In this document: positions 21,253 through 31,839 of the stretch, in pieces
How the letters are laid out: each line of letters opens with the position of its first letter
Numbering within the stretch: the first letter of the stretch is position 1
Assembly: GCF_963169125.1 (NCBI RefSeq)
Contig: NC_084793.1
Span: forward strand, 215,910,652 to 215,974,651
From: Humulus lupulus
Lineage: Eukaryota > Streptophyta > Magnoliopsida > Rosales > Cannabaceae
Length of the DNA: 64,000 nucleotides
Direction of reading: 5' to 3'
The notes under the pieces: model-generated
Seen by the model: only the letters and a program-made list of their open reading frames with translations
What the model was told of the DNA's origin: nothing
Database searches by the model: none
Translations under genes and position numbers: made by a program

Positions 21253-23879
21253 ATGGCTCCAAAAAAGAATCTCCCCCAGAAGAACGTTGGAAGCTCGGCC
21301 TCCCAGCAGGAAAAAGGAAAGGCGGTGATGCCTAGCTCCCCGATCCCCCGTTTCGGGCTGGCAGTGGAGAAGGAGGTCGAGGTGGCCCCTGACGCATTCT
21401 TTGAGGCGGTGAGAATGCGACCTGGTTGACCAGGCGAAGATTAACAAGCTCTTCCTCACTCACAACATCGCGCTGGGGAAAGCCTCCGTCATTGCCCGAC
21501 CTGCTGCGGAGGGCGAGCGGAGCTACTCGCCGCTCGAAGAGTCGTTCGCGGCCTGGAGCGGGGAACACTTTAAGGCAGGGGCCTTCCTTCCCCTGGATCA
21601 GTACTTTGCTGATTTCTTGAACTTTGTGGGGTTGGCCCCATTTCAGCTCCCCCCCAACTCCTACCGTCTGCTGGCAGGGTTGAGGTACTTATTCCAGAAG
21701 CATGAGTGGGAGGTCCCCACTCCTGCGGATATTTTATATTTCTTTTGCCTCAAAGCCAGCCCGGACCAGTGAGGGCGAGGCGATGGGTTTTACTATTTAA
21801 CCTGTTTTCCCAACATGGCGGCGGTCATCGAGCTGCCTAGCCATCCTAATGATTTCAAGGACCAGTTCTTCATGTCAACTGGGTTCCGGAACTGCGAGCA
21901 CCACTACTTCAATTGTCCTTGTAAGTGCTCCCGTCCTTAGCTCGCCTTTAAGCGTTATTTTAGCTCCTCCCATACTCTACTCTGACTCGAACTAATCTTG
22001 CAGCCATCTTCGCGAGGACCGAAAAGTCTATGACCCTCGAGGGTCAATATGACACGCTGGCGGGCTTGCCCCCCAGCGAGAAGGATTATCGCGCGCTCAT
22101 GACGGACGAGACGATGGTGTTCTGCAAGCTGATTTTTCCAAATCAGACCTTGAACCTAAAGAGGCCCCGGGGGCCGCCCCCAACTCGGGACACTAGACCT
22201 GTCATCGTGGAGGAGGTCGCGGGCGCGGAAGACGAGGAGGACGAGGAGGCCGAAGTTCCGCTCGTGAGGAGCAGGAAGAGGACCTTGGACGTAGTCCAGA
22301 GCATGGGCGAGGAGAGGATCCAATCCGGAGCAGCCGCGGGTCCTTCTGGCCAAGGTAACTCTAACTTGCTTAAGAGTCTAGATAGGGCCGCTGCAGACCC
22401 CCGGCTGGCTAGGTTCAATCCTAGGCAGATCGTCCATCGTCAAAGGAGCGATCCGGACTTGAACACACTTCTGCTCCATTGTGTCGACCGGCTCGTGCTG
22501 GATCACCAAGAGAGCCGACCTAGGGGCACCGTAGTAGTAAATAATACCCTAGCTTTTAGGTCGATCCTATTCGAGGAGTATGGGACCAACCTACGCACCT
22601 GGCCTTCACTCCAGAGAGGTATTTATGCTCCAGGGCTTAGGCAGTATGTAGAAGAATCTAGCCCCGAGTCAGAACCGGACCCAGAATTTGCGCCAGTTCG
22701 GGAAATAATCGTCTTAGGCTCTTCCAGTTCGGGGGGTAGGATTTCCTTTAGTAATCGTATACTTTTTTAGCTTTAACCTTTTGCCTTTACCTCTGTATGA
22801 TTGTTAACTTGTAAGAACCATGTTCTTTGTTTGACAGAAGAGATATCTCAGCCCGAGGGGAGCTTGCGAGGTGCAGTCTTCGGGGGAAACCCTGCAGCCG
22901 GGCCAAGACTAAAGAGGCTCCAGGGGTCCAGGAGCACTGCTGGGACCTCCACCAAATCCCCGGCAAAGGAGAAGGAGAGAACCCCGCCAGCCCAGGACGC
23001 GGGAGCGATTCTTCTTGCTGCCGGGGTAGGCCAAATGCCTCTGCCCCCTTAGCGAACTCCAACTGTCACCCAGGACGCAGGGACGAAGCTCGGGACTCCG
23101 TCTGCGGTGGCCCCCAAGGTACGCATCCCGGTCAACCCCCAGGACCTGGAGAAGATCCCAGAGGCCTTCCGGGGAACTGTGTACGAATCGACGAACTACG
23201 CCGTTAACCATATCTATAAGTTCACCGAGAAGGAACTCCGGGCTATTGAGACAATGAGCCCGGTTGACGTTATGGACTCTTCAATGAGCATGACCCTAAC
23301 GGTAAGCAGCCCTATTCTTTTAAAGCTTTTACCATTATACTCCGTCTTATTTTTCCTCTGAGCCAGTTTATCTTCCATTCCTCGCAGGGTGTCGTCGCCC
23401 TTCACCGGAGCATCATCAGGGCCAGAACTCAGCTTGATGACATGAGGACCGAGCACCAGGCAACCCTTCAGAAGGTTAAGGCAACTAAGGATGCCCTGAC
23501 GACCTCGAAGGTCGAGCTGGAGAAGACCCAGGTTGATCTGGAGAAGACCCGCCTAAAGGTCCAGGAGCTCGAGACCTCCCTTGCCACCTCACAGACAGAC
23601 CTAGAGGCGGCGAAGACTGAGGTCCAGGCCGCCCGGGCCGCCCTGGAAGCCGAACGGGCCACATCGGAGCAGTCTCTGCAGGACCTGTTCTATCACTGCT
23701 GGGCTTTCAACCCGGAGGCTGACTTCTCCTTCATGTCACCGAGCCTTTGGGCGACCTTGGTGGTGAAGTTTCAAGCTCGCCTTGATAAGGAGGCGCCGCC
23801 TTCGGAAACTGGGGAGGCCTCTGGCGCGGCGGAGCAGGGTGAAACAACGACCGCCAAAGGGCCGACTGACGGGGCCTAG
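21253..23879 (+). pseudogene. Antisense ORF gene of element C (four coding exons, broken)
   Basis: This gene runs opposite to gag-pol, between integrase and 3' LTR, as known for Tat-lineage antisense ORFs. Predicted exons are 21253-21920, 22004-22735, 22838-23301 and 23388-23879, all with GT-AG introns of about 80-100 bp and phases 1, 1, 0. Exon 1 encodes the conserved core, resembling the plant 'putative gypsy type transposon' domain (Pfam PF04195): GAFLPLDQYFADFLNFVGLA, NSYRLLAGLRYLF, GFYYL, FKDQFFMSTGFRN. Exons 2-3 are acidic and low-complexity with TVYESTNYAVNHIYKF. Exon 4 is a long coiled coil with LFYHCWAFNPEADF. Breaks: one frameshift near 21420, TGA at 21770-21772 (probably from CGA) and TAG at 23050-23052. 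The biochemical role is unknown. Confidence 0.72.
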
Positions 23880-24020
23880 GGCGCTTTTTCTTTCTACTTT
23901 TGAGCATTTTTAAGTTCCCTTCTTTTTTTGTATGTAACCTTTGCATGAGGTGTTTTCACCTCGAGCCAATTTTCTTTACACCTTTACCTTATATTTTTTC
24001 ATGCTTTTGGCTACAATATA
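23880..24020. other. 3' region of the antisense gene, element C
   Basis: T-rich sequence after the TAG stop, suitable as a 3' untranslated region; no ORF. Confidence 0.35.
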
Positions 24021-24029
24021 TAAATCTTT

Positions 24030-24490
24030 TTGATAAACTTAGTTCGCGTTAACCGCTGTTTTTATCTCGAGCTCTTTCGAAAAGAGCAGCGATAAATAGA
24101 TTTACATCAACTTCTAAGTTTTATGACCCAGTTAAAACCAGGAGCTTATTTGGAAAACTTAGTTCGTGTTAACTTTTACCCAAATCTCGACCAACGAAAA
24201 ATGGATTTATATTAACTTCTAAGTTTTGTGACCCAGTTAAAACCAGGAACTTATTTAGAAAACTTAGTTCGTGTTAACTTTTACCCAAATCTCGACCAAC
24301 GAAAAATGGATTTATATTAACTTCTAAGTTTTATGACCCAGTTAAAACCAGAAACTTATTTAGAAAACTTAGTTTGTGTTAACTTTTACCCAAATCTCGA
24401 CCAACGAAAAATGGATTTATATTAACTTCTAAGTTTTATGACTCGGTTAAAACCAGGATAGGACTTGGTTAGTGTTAACCCTTATCCATA
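24030..24490. repeat. Tandem array of about 105-bp units in element C
   Basis: Units begin AACTTAGTTCGTGTTAACTT and contain TCGACCAACGAAAAATGG and GACCCAGTTAAAACCAGG. Unit starts near 24156, 24261 and 24366 are 105 bp apart, with degenerate units at each end (about 24039 and 24465). The array lies between the convergent ends of the antisense gene and gag-pol. Confidence 0.85.
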
Positions 24491-24511
24491 TCTCGAGCTC
24501 TTCAAGAAGAG
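24071..24511. repeat. Matching hairpins flanking the tandem array
   Basis: GCTCTTTCGAAAAGAGC at 24071-24087 and GCTCTTCAAGAAGAGC at 24496-24511 are inverted repeats with the same 6-bp stem, each preceded by CTCGA, one at each end of the array. Confidence 0.7.
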
Positions 24512-24700
24512 CAACGATCCGTAGACAAGGATCAACATCCAAGTCGTTAAGGAGACCTGGTTATATCCAGGTACCATATGCCCCTCAAGTAACTGGGAAA
24601 GGGCCTTTCATGGTTACTTTAAGATTACAATTGCAAATATGCGTAAAAAGCTTATTTTTATTAATACATGGAAAGTGGCTTTCCAGGCCTTACAAGTAGA

Positions 24701-25920
24701 TCATTGATAATATCTCTTTAAGTGGATGGCGTTCCAAGTCCGTGGGACGGTCCCTCCATTAAGTCGAGATAACTTATAAGTTCCCTCCTTGATGACTTCG
24801 ATGACCTGGTAGGGTCCTTCCCAGTTCGGTCCCAAGACTCCATCTTTGGGATCTTTTCCGGCCAGGAAAACTCTTCTTAGGACCAAGTCGCCAACGCTAA
24901 AGGCGCGTTTTCTGACCTTGGTGTTAAAGTAGCGAGTGATCTTTTGCTGATAATGGGCGAGCTGGAGTTGCGAATCCTCTCACCTTTCATCAACTAGGTC
25001 TAGGGAATGGCATAGGAGCTCATGGTTCCGACCTTGGTCGTAGGACTAGACTCTATGCGACATAACCTTAACTTCCACGGGGAGGACTGCTTCATTCCCG
25101 AAGGTTAGGGAGAAAGGAGTATGACCCGTAGGAGTCCGATGCGAGGTCCGGTATGCCCATAGGACCTGAGGGAGCTGTTCCGGCCAGACTCCCTTTGCTT
25201 CGTCTAATCTTTTCTTGAGGCTCGCCTTTAGAGTCTTGTTGACAGCCTCGACCTGGCCGTTCGCCTGAGGATAGGCCACAGAAGAGAAGCTTTTCACAAT
25301 TCCATGTCTGTCACAGAACTCAGTGAACAGGTCGTTGTCGAACTGAGTGCCGTTATCGGAGACGATCTTCTTGGGCAAGCCGAAGCAGCAGATGATGCTT
25401 TTAATCACGAAGTCAAGCACCTTTTTAGACGTGATTGTTGCTAATGGCCTTGCCTCGGCCCACTTAGTGAAGTAGTCGATGGCGACCACGGCGTAACGGA
25501 CCCCGCCCTTTCCAGTGGGCAGGGCGCCCACTAAGTCTATTCCCCAAACGGCAAATGGCCAAGGGGCCGAGATCATTTTTAGCTCGACCAGAGGAGCTCG
25601 GGCAACTGCAGCGAATCGCTGGCACTTGTCGCACTTTTTCACATATGAGATCGAGTCTTTGGACAGAGTCGGCCAGTAATAACCTTGCCTGAGAACTTTT
25701 AAGGCCAAGCTTTGCCCCCCAGTGTGGTCTCCGCAGAATCCTTCGTGAATTTCCTGCAGGATGGTCTTCGCTTCACTTGGAAGAACGCACCGGAGGAGCG
25801 GTAAAGAGTGCCCACGTCGGTACAACACTCCATCGAGTGTCGTATATCTCGGAGCTTGATATAGGACTCGCCGCACGTCGTTACGTCCCTCTGGCAGCTT
25901 GCCCTCGACGAGATATTCAA
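24701..25920 (-). pseudogene. Integrase of element C
   Basis: The zinc finger (HEGFCGDHTGG...CDKCQRF) is followed by the DDE core: D in WGIDLVGALPT, D in SDNGTQFDN and E in NGQVEAVNKTL, so the triad is intact in sequence. The open frame extends to 25046 (MSHRV, TAG). The C-terminal part can be followed through YFNTKVRKRAF, DLVLRRVFLAGKD, GPNWEGPYQVIE and TWNAIHLKRYYQ to the stop at 24701. It is part of the same polyprotein as the upstream RNase H domains. Plus-strand ORFs at 25777-26199 are shadows. Confidence 0.82.
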
Positions 25921-26923
25921 GAATGGGGGTTATCCAGGTCGGCCTGGCGTCGATCATCTCGACCTCTACCCGATATCCTTCTATACTTGGTTTTTCCAAG
26001 AATTCTATTGGCACCAGCCCCAGTGTCTCTGTCTCTCCTGAGGTGGCAAGCTTGGCAAGAGCATCTGCATTGGTGTTCTGTTCTCGAGGTATCTGTTCGA
26101 TCGATCCTCGCCCAAACGCGGACAGCTCGAATTTTACCTTTGCCAGATAGGCGGCCATCTTGGGTCCCCATGCTTGATATTCGCCCAGAACCTGGTTAAC
26201 CACAAGCTGGGAGTCACTGAAGCACTGGACGGAGCTCACCTTTAACTCCCTGGCTATCCTTAGGCCGGCCAGCAAAGCTTCGTATTCTGCCTCGTTGTTG
26301 GAGGCCTTGAACCCGAACCTTAGCGCCGAGTGGAACCTATGTCCCTCGGGGGATATCAGAATGATTCCGGCCCCGGAGCTGTTTTCGTTGGATGAACCAT
26401 CTTCAAAGATCTTCCATAACGATTGGGGCGAGGTGAGCTGAGATGAGTCCTCCGCTGGATTCTCCTGGAATCCCGTGCATTCTGCCACAAAGTCGGCCAA
26501 GGCCTGACTCTTTATGGCAGTTCATGGAGTATAGAAAATCTCGAACTGACTGAGTTCGATCGCCCACTTTAATAAACGTCCCGATGCTTCAGGCTTTTGC
26601 AAAACCTTCCTTAGAGGTTGATTGGTCATGATGTGTACCGAGTGTCATTGGAAGTACGACCTGAGCTTTCGCGAGGCCGTAATTAGGCAGAACGCCAGTT
26701 TTTCCATCAGCGGGTATCGTGATTCTGCCCCGAGGAGTCTCTTGCTGATGTAATAGACTGGCTTCTGAGCTTGGTTCTCTTCTCGTACCAGTACGGCGCT
26801 AGCTGCATCCTGAGTGACAGCTAGGTAGAGAAAAAGAGGCTCGCCGGCCTTGGGCTTGGATAGCACAGGCGGTTCAGCCAGATGCACCTTCAGGTCGAGG
26901 AATGCGCTTTCGCATTCTACTGT
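25921..26923 (-). pseudogene. RNase H plus archaeal-type RNase H of element C
   Basis: The Ty3-type RNase H (26887-26645) reads LFLYLAVTQDAASAVLV, PVYYISKRLLGAE, LITASRKLRSYF. After stops TGA (at 26643-26645; expected Trp or similar) and another TGA (near 26526-26528, from CGA), the archaeal-type domain follows at about 26440-26050: WKIFEDGSSNENSSGAG, SNNEAEYEALLAGLRIA, FSDSQLVVNQVLGEYQ, IPREQNTNADALAKLA. The acidic catalytic residues D (EDGSS), E (NEAEYEA) and D (SDSQ) are present. The double RNase H identifies the Tat lineage. Confidence 0.82.
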
Positions 26924-28852
26924 CTAGTCGAACTTCTTGTTTCCCCGAAGTAGGTTGTAGAAGGGCAAACACTTATCGGTTGACTTGGAAATAAACCGGT
27001 TCAGTGCGGCCACTCTCCATGTCAAGCCTTGGACATCTTTCCGCGACCTAGGCGAAGGAAGCTCGAGCAATGACCTGATCTTGTCAGGGTTTGCTTCGAT
27101 TCCTCGGGTATTAACTATGAACCCCAGGAATTTTCCGGATGCGACACCAAAAGTGCATTTATGGGGATTGAGCCTCATGCCATATTCTCGTAGTATTTTA
27201 AAACATTCTCCCAGGTCGTAAACATGGTTGTCGGCAGTCTTTGACTTGACGAGCATGTTATCAACATACACTTCCATGTTCTTTCCGATCTGGCCCGCGA
27301 ACATTCTGTTTACTAGCCTTTGGTAGGTAGCTCCGGCGTTCTTCAGACCGAACGGCATGACCTTGTAGCAATAGACATTAGTCGGGGTCATGAAGCTGGT
27401 GTGTTCCTGGTCCGCTGGATTCATCGCGATCTGATTGTAGCCTGAGTACGTATCCATAAAGGACATGAGCTCGTGCCCCGCCGTGGCATCCACCAGCTGA
27501 TCGATCCTTGGCAATGGAAAACAATCCTTGGGGCAGACCTTATTCAGGTCGGAGAAGTCAATGCAGGTCCGCCATTTCCCGTTGGGCTTTGGAACTAGCA
27601 CGGGATTGGCGACCCAAATTGGAAATTTGGCTTCACGGATAAAGCCACATTTTTTGAGTCGGGTCACTTCTTCTTCTAGGGATTCAGCTCGGGTTGTTCC
27701 TAAACGTCTTTGCTTCTGAGACTTGGCAGGAACGCTTTTATCCAGGTGGAGCGTGTGCATGATGACACTCGGGCTGATGCCTACCATGTCCTCGTGCGAC
27801 CATGCGAATACATCTAAATTAGCCCACAGAAACGTAATCAGCTCCGTCTTCCTATTGCTACAGAGGTTTTTCCCGAGCTTAACCATCCATGATGGATTTT
27901 GTGGATCAAGGTTCACCTCCTCGAGCTCCTCAATAGCCTGGAGCTCGGACCTGTCTTCGCCTATCCGGGGGTCAATGTCCTCACTAAAGGCGACACTTTC
28001 CCCTTTGGCGTTTTGAGGTTTTTCAATCTCAGGAGCCGCCAAGGGTTCCTGGGATTCCTCCTCACTCAGAATGGCCATAGCCAGCTGCCCAATTTTAGAT
28101 TTTCCCTTCATGGAAATGCTGTAGCATTCCCTGGCAGCGAGCTGATCGCCCTTGATGGTGCAGATTCCTGTTGAAGTAGGGAATTTCATGGCGAGGTGTC
28201 GAATGGAAGTGACAGCCTCGAAAGCTATGAGCGTAGGTCGGCCCAAAATGGCATTGTAGGCAGCGAAGCAGTCAATGACCACGAACTCAAGTAGTTTAGA
28301 GACTGTCTGAGACTCTTCTCCTAGGGTGATCACCAGCTCGATCGTCCCTATCGCTGCCGATCCTTCTCCCAAAAAACCATACAGCATCATGGAGGTTGCC
28401 TTTAGATCGGCGACAGCCAGACCCATTTTCTCTAAGGTTGATCGGAATAAAAGGTTCACCGAACTCCCGTTGTCTATCAGCACCCTTCTTACTTTCCGGT
28501 TAGCGAGCTGGACTGCTACAACCAAGGGATCATTGTGAGGGAACTGGACATGGCCTGCATCTTCCTCCGTAAAAGTGATCGGTTGTTTCTCTAATCGTTG
28601 CTGTTTTGACTGACGCTGCTCCGGGACGAACTCCACTCCGTTGTGGGCTTTTAGTTCATTCACGTATCTCTTCTGGGCACCTCTGCTCATGCCAGCCATA
28701 TGCGGACCTCCAGAGATGGTGGATATCTCTCCTCCGACCACAGGAGGAGGGACGTCCTGATCTATCTGAGTCCCGGGCTGACTGGTTGGGGCTTCCGGAG
28801 CAGGTCGACTTGCTGGAACCCTGTTCCGTGAGTATTGAGCCAAGGGGCCGGC
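26924..28852 (-). pseudogene. Protease and reverse transcriptase of element C
   Basis: An open frame of 639 codons (28843-26924). The protease domain has FTEEDAGHVQFPHNDPLVV and the active-site region VLIDNGSSVNLLF (about 28484-28446), then DCFAAYNAILGRPTL. RT begins about 27700 with WVANPVLVPKPNGKWR, then PLPRIDQLVDATAGHELMSF, DTYSGYNQIAM and MPFGLKNAGATYQRLVN. The catalytic box reads YVDN (27257-27268), with Asn in place of the second Asp, so the enzyme as encoded should be inactive. The frame ends KKFD then TAG at 26924, where related elements have Trp. It is in frame with gag across a TGA (28853, from CGA), so gag-pol was one polyprotein. Confidence 0.88.
27257..27268 (-). other. RT catalytic motif of element C mutated to YVDN
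   Basis: The minus strand encodes Tyr-Val-Asp-Asn (GAT AAC). The expected second Asp codon GAC would need one G-to-A change. Confidence 0.88.
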
Positions 28853-31033
28853 TCAGATGAGAGTCTCTATTTCATCTTTGAGATGCCTGCAATCGTCGGT
28901 ATTGTGTCCGACGTCGTTATGAAAATGGCAGAATTTGGAAGTATCTCTCTTTCCCTTGTGGTGTTTCAATGGTTCCGACCTCTTCCAGGGGACCCGAGTA
29001 GAGTTGGCCAGGAAAATACTTTCCCTTGACTGAGTGAGTTCGGTATATGTCGTGAACACGGGCTTGAACTTGTCTACAGACTTATTCTTCTTTTGGCCGT
29101 GCTGATTGTTTTCGCCATTCCCCTTTCTTTTGCCTTCACCGGGCTGGTTGTTCTGTGTGACGTCTGGGGTCGCTACCACGACCTTCGTCCCCACTCCAGC
29201 GGGCTGCTCGGGAACCTGGCTGGTTCCCGTGGCTGAGGCTTCGGCTTCTTCCAAATTTATCCATTCTTGGGCCCTATTAAGGAATTCGTTGACCGAACTG
29301 ACTCCCTTTTTTTGTATATCCTTCCAGAGATCTCCTCCAACAAGGATTCTGGTTCTCATAGCCATGAGCTTGGAGCTTTCATCCGCGTCCCTAGCTTGGG
29401 CAGCGAAGTTCGCGAATCTGCTCAGGTAGGCCTTCAGCGTCTCACCGGGCTGCTGTCTCACATTGGCCAGGGAGTCAGCCTGAACACGGGCGGCCTGGGA
29501 GGCGCGGAATGCCCTTTTGAAGTCAGTTGAGAAGGTCTTCTAGGAGCTGATCGACTGTCTTTTACTTTGCTTGAACCACTGTCTGGCAGGTCCGGTCAGT
29601 GTGGAAGGGAAGATCAAGCATCTCAGCTCCGAGCCAATGTTATGGGCCATCATTAGGGTGTTGAACATCCCTAAATGGTCCGACGGATCTCCGTCCCCGT
29701 TGAACTTTGATAAGTGAGGCATACGGAAACCAGATGGGTATGCCGTCGCTGCTATGTTGGGGGCGAAGAGTTCCATCTCATCTCCCGAATCATATTCGTC
29801 TTTCTCCTTTTTTGACAAGAGCTTCCTCATCAGTTCCTCCATCTGAGTTAGGCGCTCGAGGGTTTGGTCCTGAGATCCTTGGTTATTCCGGGGCTGTTCA
29901 ACAACTCCAGATCCATTGTACATATTAGGTGGGTTATTGCCCCTCCTATCTTGAGATAGGTTGTTTGGGGCATTCCCTCCATTACGTACCTCAAATCGAC
30001 CCCGCCCCCCCGAGTGAGCCTGACTACCATCTCTAGCTCGATCCTCTCTGTGAGAGTTGAGGTGATCTCGAAGGTCGTCTCCCTGGGAGGTCCGGTGGCT
30101 TTGTGCCGAACTTAGTCGCTGACGTAGGTCTCCTCCAGAGAGATCACTCCGGCGACTGCCGGTCCAATGACTCCTGCTGGATAGGCTTGGAGTCCGTCTT
30201 TGGTGGTGAGGACCTGAGCTTTCTTCTGGCGCCCTGCTACGCCGGGAAGGTCCCGCTAATGGTGGGTTTCTCCTACTACTCCCGTAAGCTGGAATGTCTC
30301 AGACGGGCTGAGGAGGAGACGGATATCTGATCGGAGATGGAGGATGCTTGATTGGAGAAACGATCCTGGTTCCGTCTGGACGGATCAAATTTGGTGGGGG
30401 CCTTTCGGCCCTGCCAACTTGCTGGTCTCGCGCCGGGCGATCTGGACGAGGCGCAGGACGGTCTTCGGGGACGGGCTGACGTCGTGGGCCCTCCCCGGAT
30501 CTCCTCCGGGAATTTCCTCGAGCTCTCCTGGGCGTCCTCGAGGATGGTTGAGAGCTAGGAGTCGACGTCCTAACCGAACGGCTGTATTGCTGTTGTCCGG
30601 TCCCAGGCATTTCCCCGAGGTTTGCGTCTCGATGGTGTGATGAAGGGGTGGAGTTGGCTGCTGGAAGTCTATCCGAACGGCTATGCCTGGATCGATTACC
30701 CCGACGAGACTTAGGAGCCTCACCTTGCCTCTCTCCAACATTAACGTTGGCTGTGAGAGGGGGTAATCGGGCCAGGATATCCTAGATTTTCCGACTAGCA
30801 GTTGCTAACTGGCTCCTTAGCTGAGCGTTCTCCATCTCCACCTCAGTATAATAACACGGGTTCGGATTAGGTGGCCGGGGCGCCGAACTACCAGTATTGT
30901 CTTGGCCCGCCGGCTGCTTTCCTGGCCGCTGCTGGACTTCAGGAATTTGTTCCTCAGGGATGGCAGTATGATGAGCCTCGTGCCCATCATGTTGTTCTGT
31001 CTCGTTGCCATGCCTGGATCGAGTAGTCATCAT
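28853..31033 (-). pseudogene. gag of element C
   Basis: The start MMTTRSRHGNETEQHDG is at 31033, 56 bases inside the 5' LTR. An N-terminal Gln/Pro-rich part ends in ENAQLRSQLATASRKI at a TAG (30782). A long basic, Arg/Pro-rich linker follows (about 30740-30300), then the capsid domain: FRMPHLSKFNGDGDPSDHLG, FPSTLTGPARQWF, PGETLKAYLSRFANF, EFLNRAQEWINLEEAEA. The C-terminus has a zinc-finger-like CHFHNDVGHNTDDCRHLKDE. It ends at TGA (28853-28855), followed in frame by protease. At least four in-frame stops and a gap near 29530 break it. Plus-strand ORFs at 30103-30640 are shadows. Confidence 0.78.
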
Positions 31034-31065
31034 AGTTAGATGTTTGTAGCAGCACTAATTGAACT

Positions 31066-31088
31066 TGCTCTCAATGAAAGCACCAAAA
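31066..31088 (-). other. Leader and candidate primer-binding site of element C
   Basis: TTTTGGTGCTTTCATTGAGA on the minus strand lies directly inside the 5' LTR, nearly identical to element A. The tRNA is not identified. Confidence 0.5.
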
Positions 31089-31839
31089 TGTTGACGTGGT
31101 TCTTTGCCAACAGGTAATGAAGAGAAAGAGAGAAGAGGATTAGTGCCAAATGTAGAACCGTAACAGATATAAGATCTTAGTAAATAAAATAGGTGACTCG
31201 AGACACGTTTTTAAGTGGTTCAAAGGTTAAAATCCTTCTACTCCACTAGTCAATATTATTGATATATTCTGGGTATTTGGTTACAAAGTATATCTCTCCA
31301 GAGACTATTGTTCCAACCCTTATCAACTCCCAGGGTCTCCATATTTATAGGAGAAGGCACCTGGAAGTTGGTAAGGAGGTCATCCTGTGACCTTCTTATT
31401 TGTCATATCAACTCTGTGACATTCATGATTAATTCCTAAACCTGACACATAAGTATGGTCAAATCGATACATAAGGAGGTAATGGGCCGCACGGCCCAAC
31501 CCAGCTGTGGGTGTCTGAACACGCACGTTCCTGTAGCGTGTTCGAGAAGTCAGGGAGATATCGGACACGTGATGTCAGATATATGCACGTTTATCTTGCG
31601 TGTGTTGACTTTACAAAGGGTCATGGCCTCCATATCCAGCTCGCACCACGAGTTGTGCATCTGACCCGACCTTCGGCCTTTCGATTCCTTGCTCGTCTTG
31701 GCGAGTCCTTGAGGATTCCTCGAGCTAAGGGGGTACGACCTCAAGACAGGATCTCCGACCTGGGGGATGTCTTCGTACTAACCACGATTAGTCCGAAGCT
31801 CGACCTGCTAATCAGCCTGTGGGAAAATCAGGGCGTACA
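31089..31839 (-). repeat. 5' LTR of element C
   Basis: 751 bp, matching 19489-20248. The sense TATA box is at 31341-31349. A 9-base gap relative to the 3' LTR lies near 31700. Confidence 0.9.

Larger units (their letters stand above)
19489..31839 (-). mobile_element. Element C: Tat-lineage Ty3/Gypsy retrotransposon
   Basis: The 12.35-kb insertion in the 5' LTR of B has TG...CA ends and duplication AACTC (19484-19488 and 31840-31844). The intact B 3' LTR reads through the site (ATTAACTCGGTAACAAC). Coding sense is minus: 5' LTR 31089-31839, gag, protease, RT, RNase H, archaeal-type RNase H, integrase, tandem repeats, antisense gene (plus strand), 3' LTR. The two LTRs differ at about 16 places plus one 9-base gap by eye (about 2%), so C is young, yet gag-pol has numerous stops. 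Confidence 0.92.
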
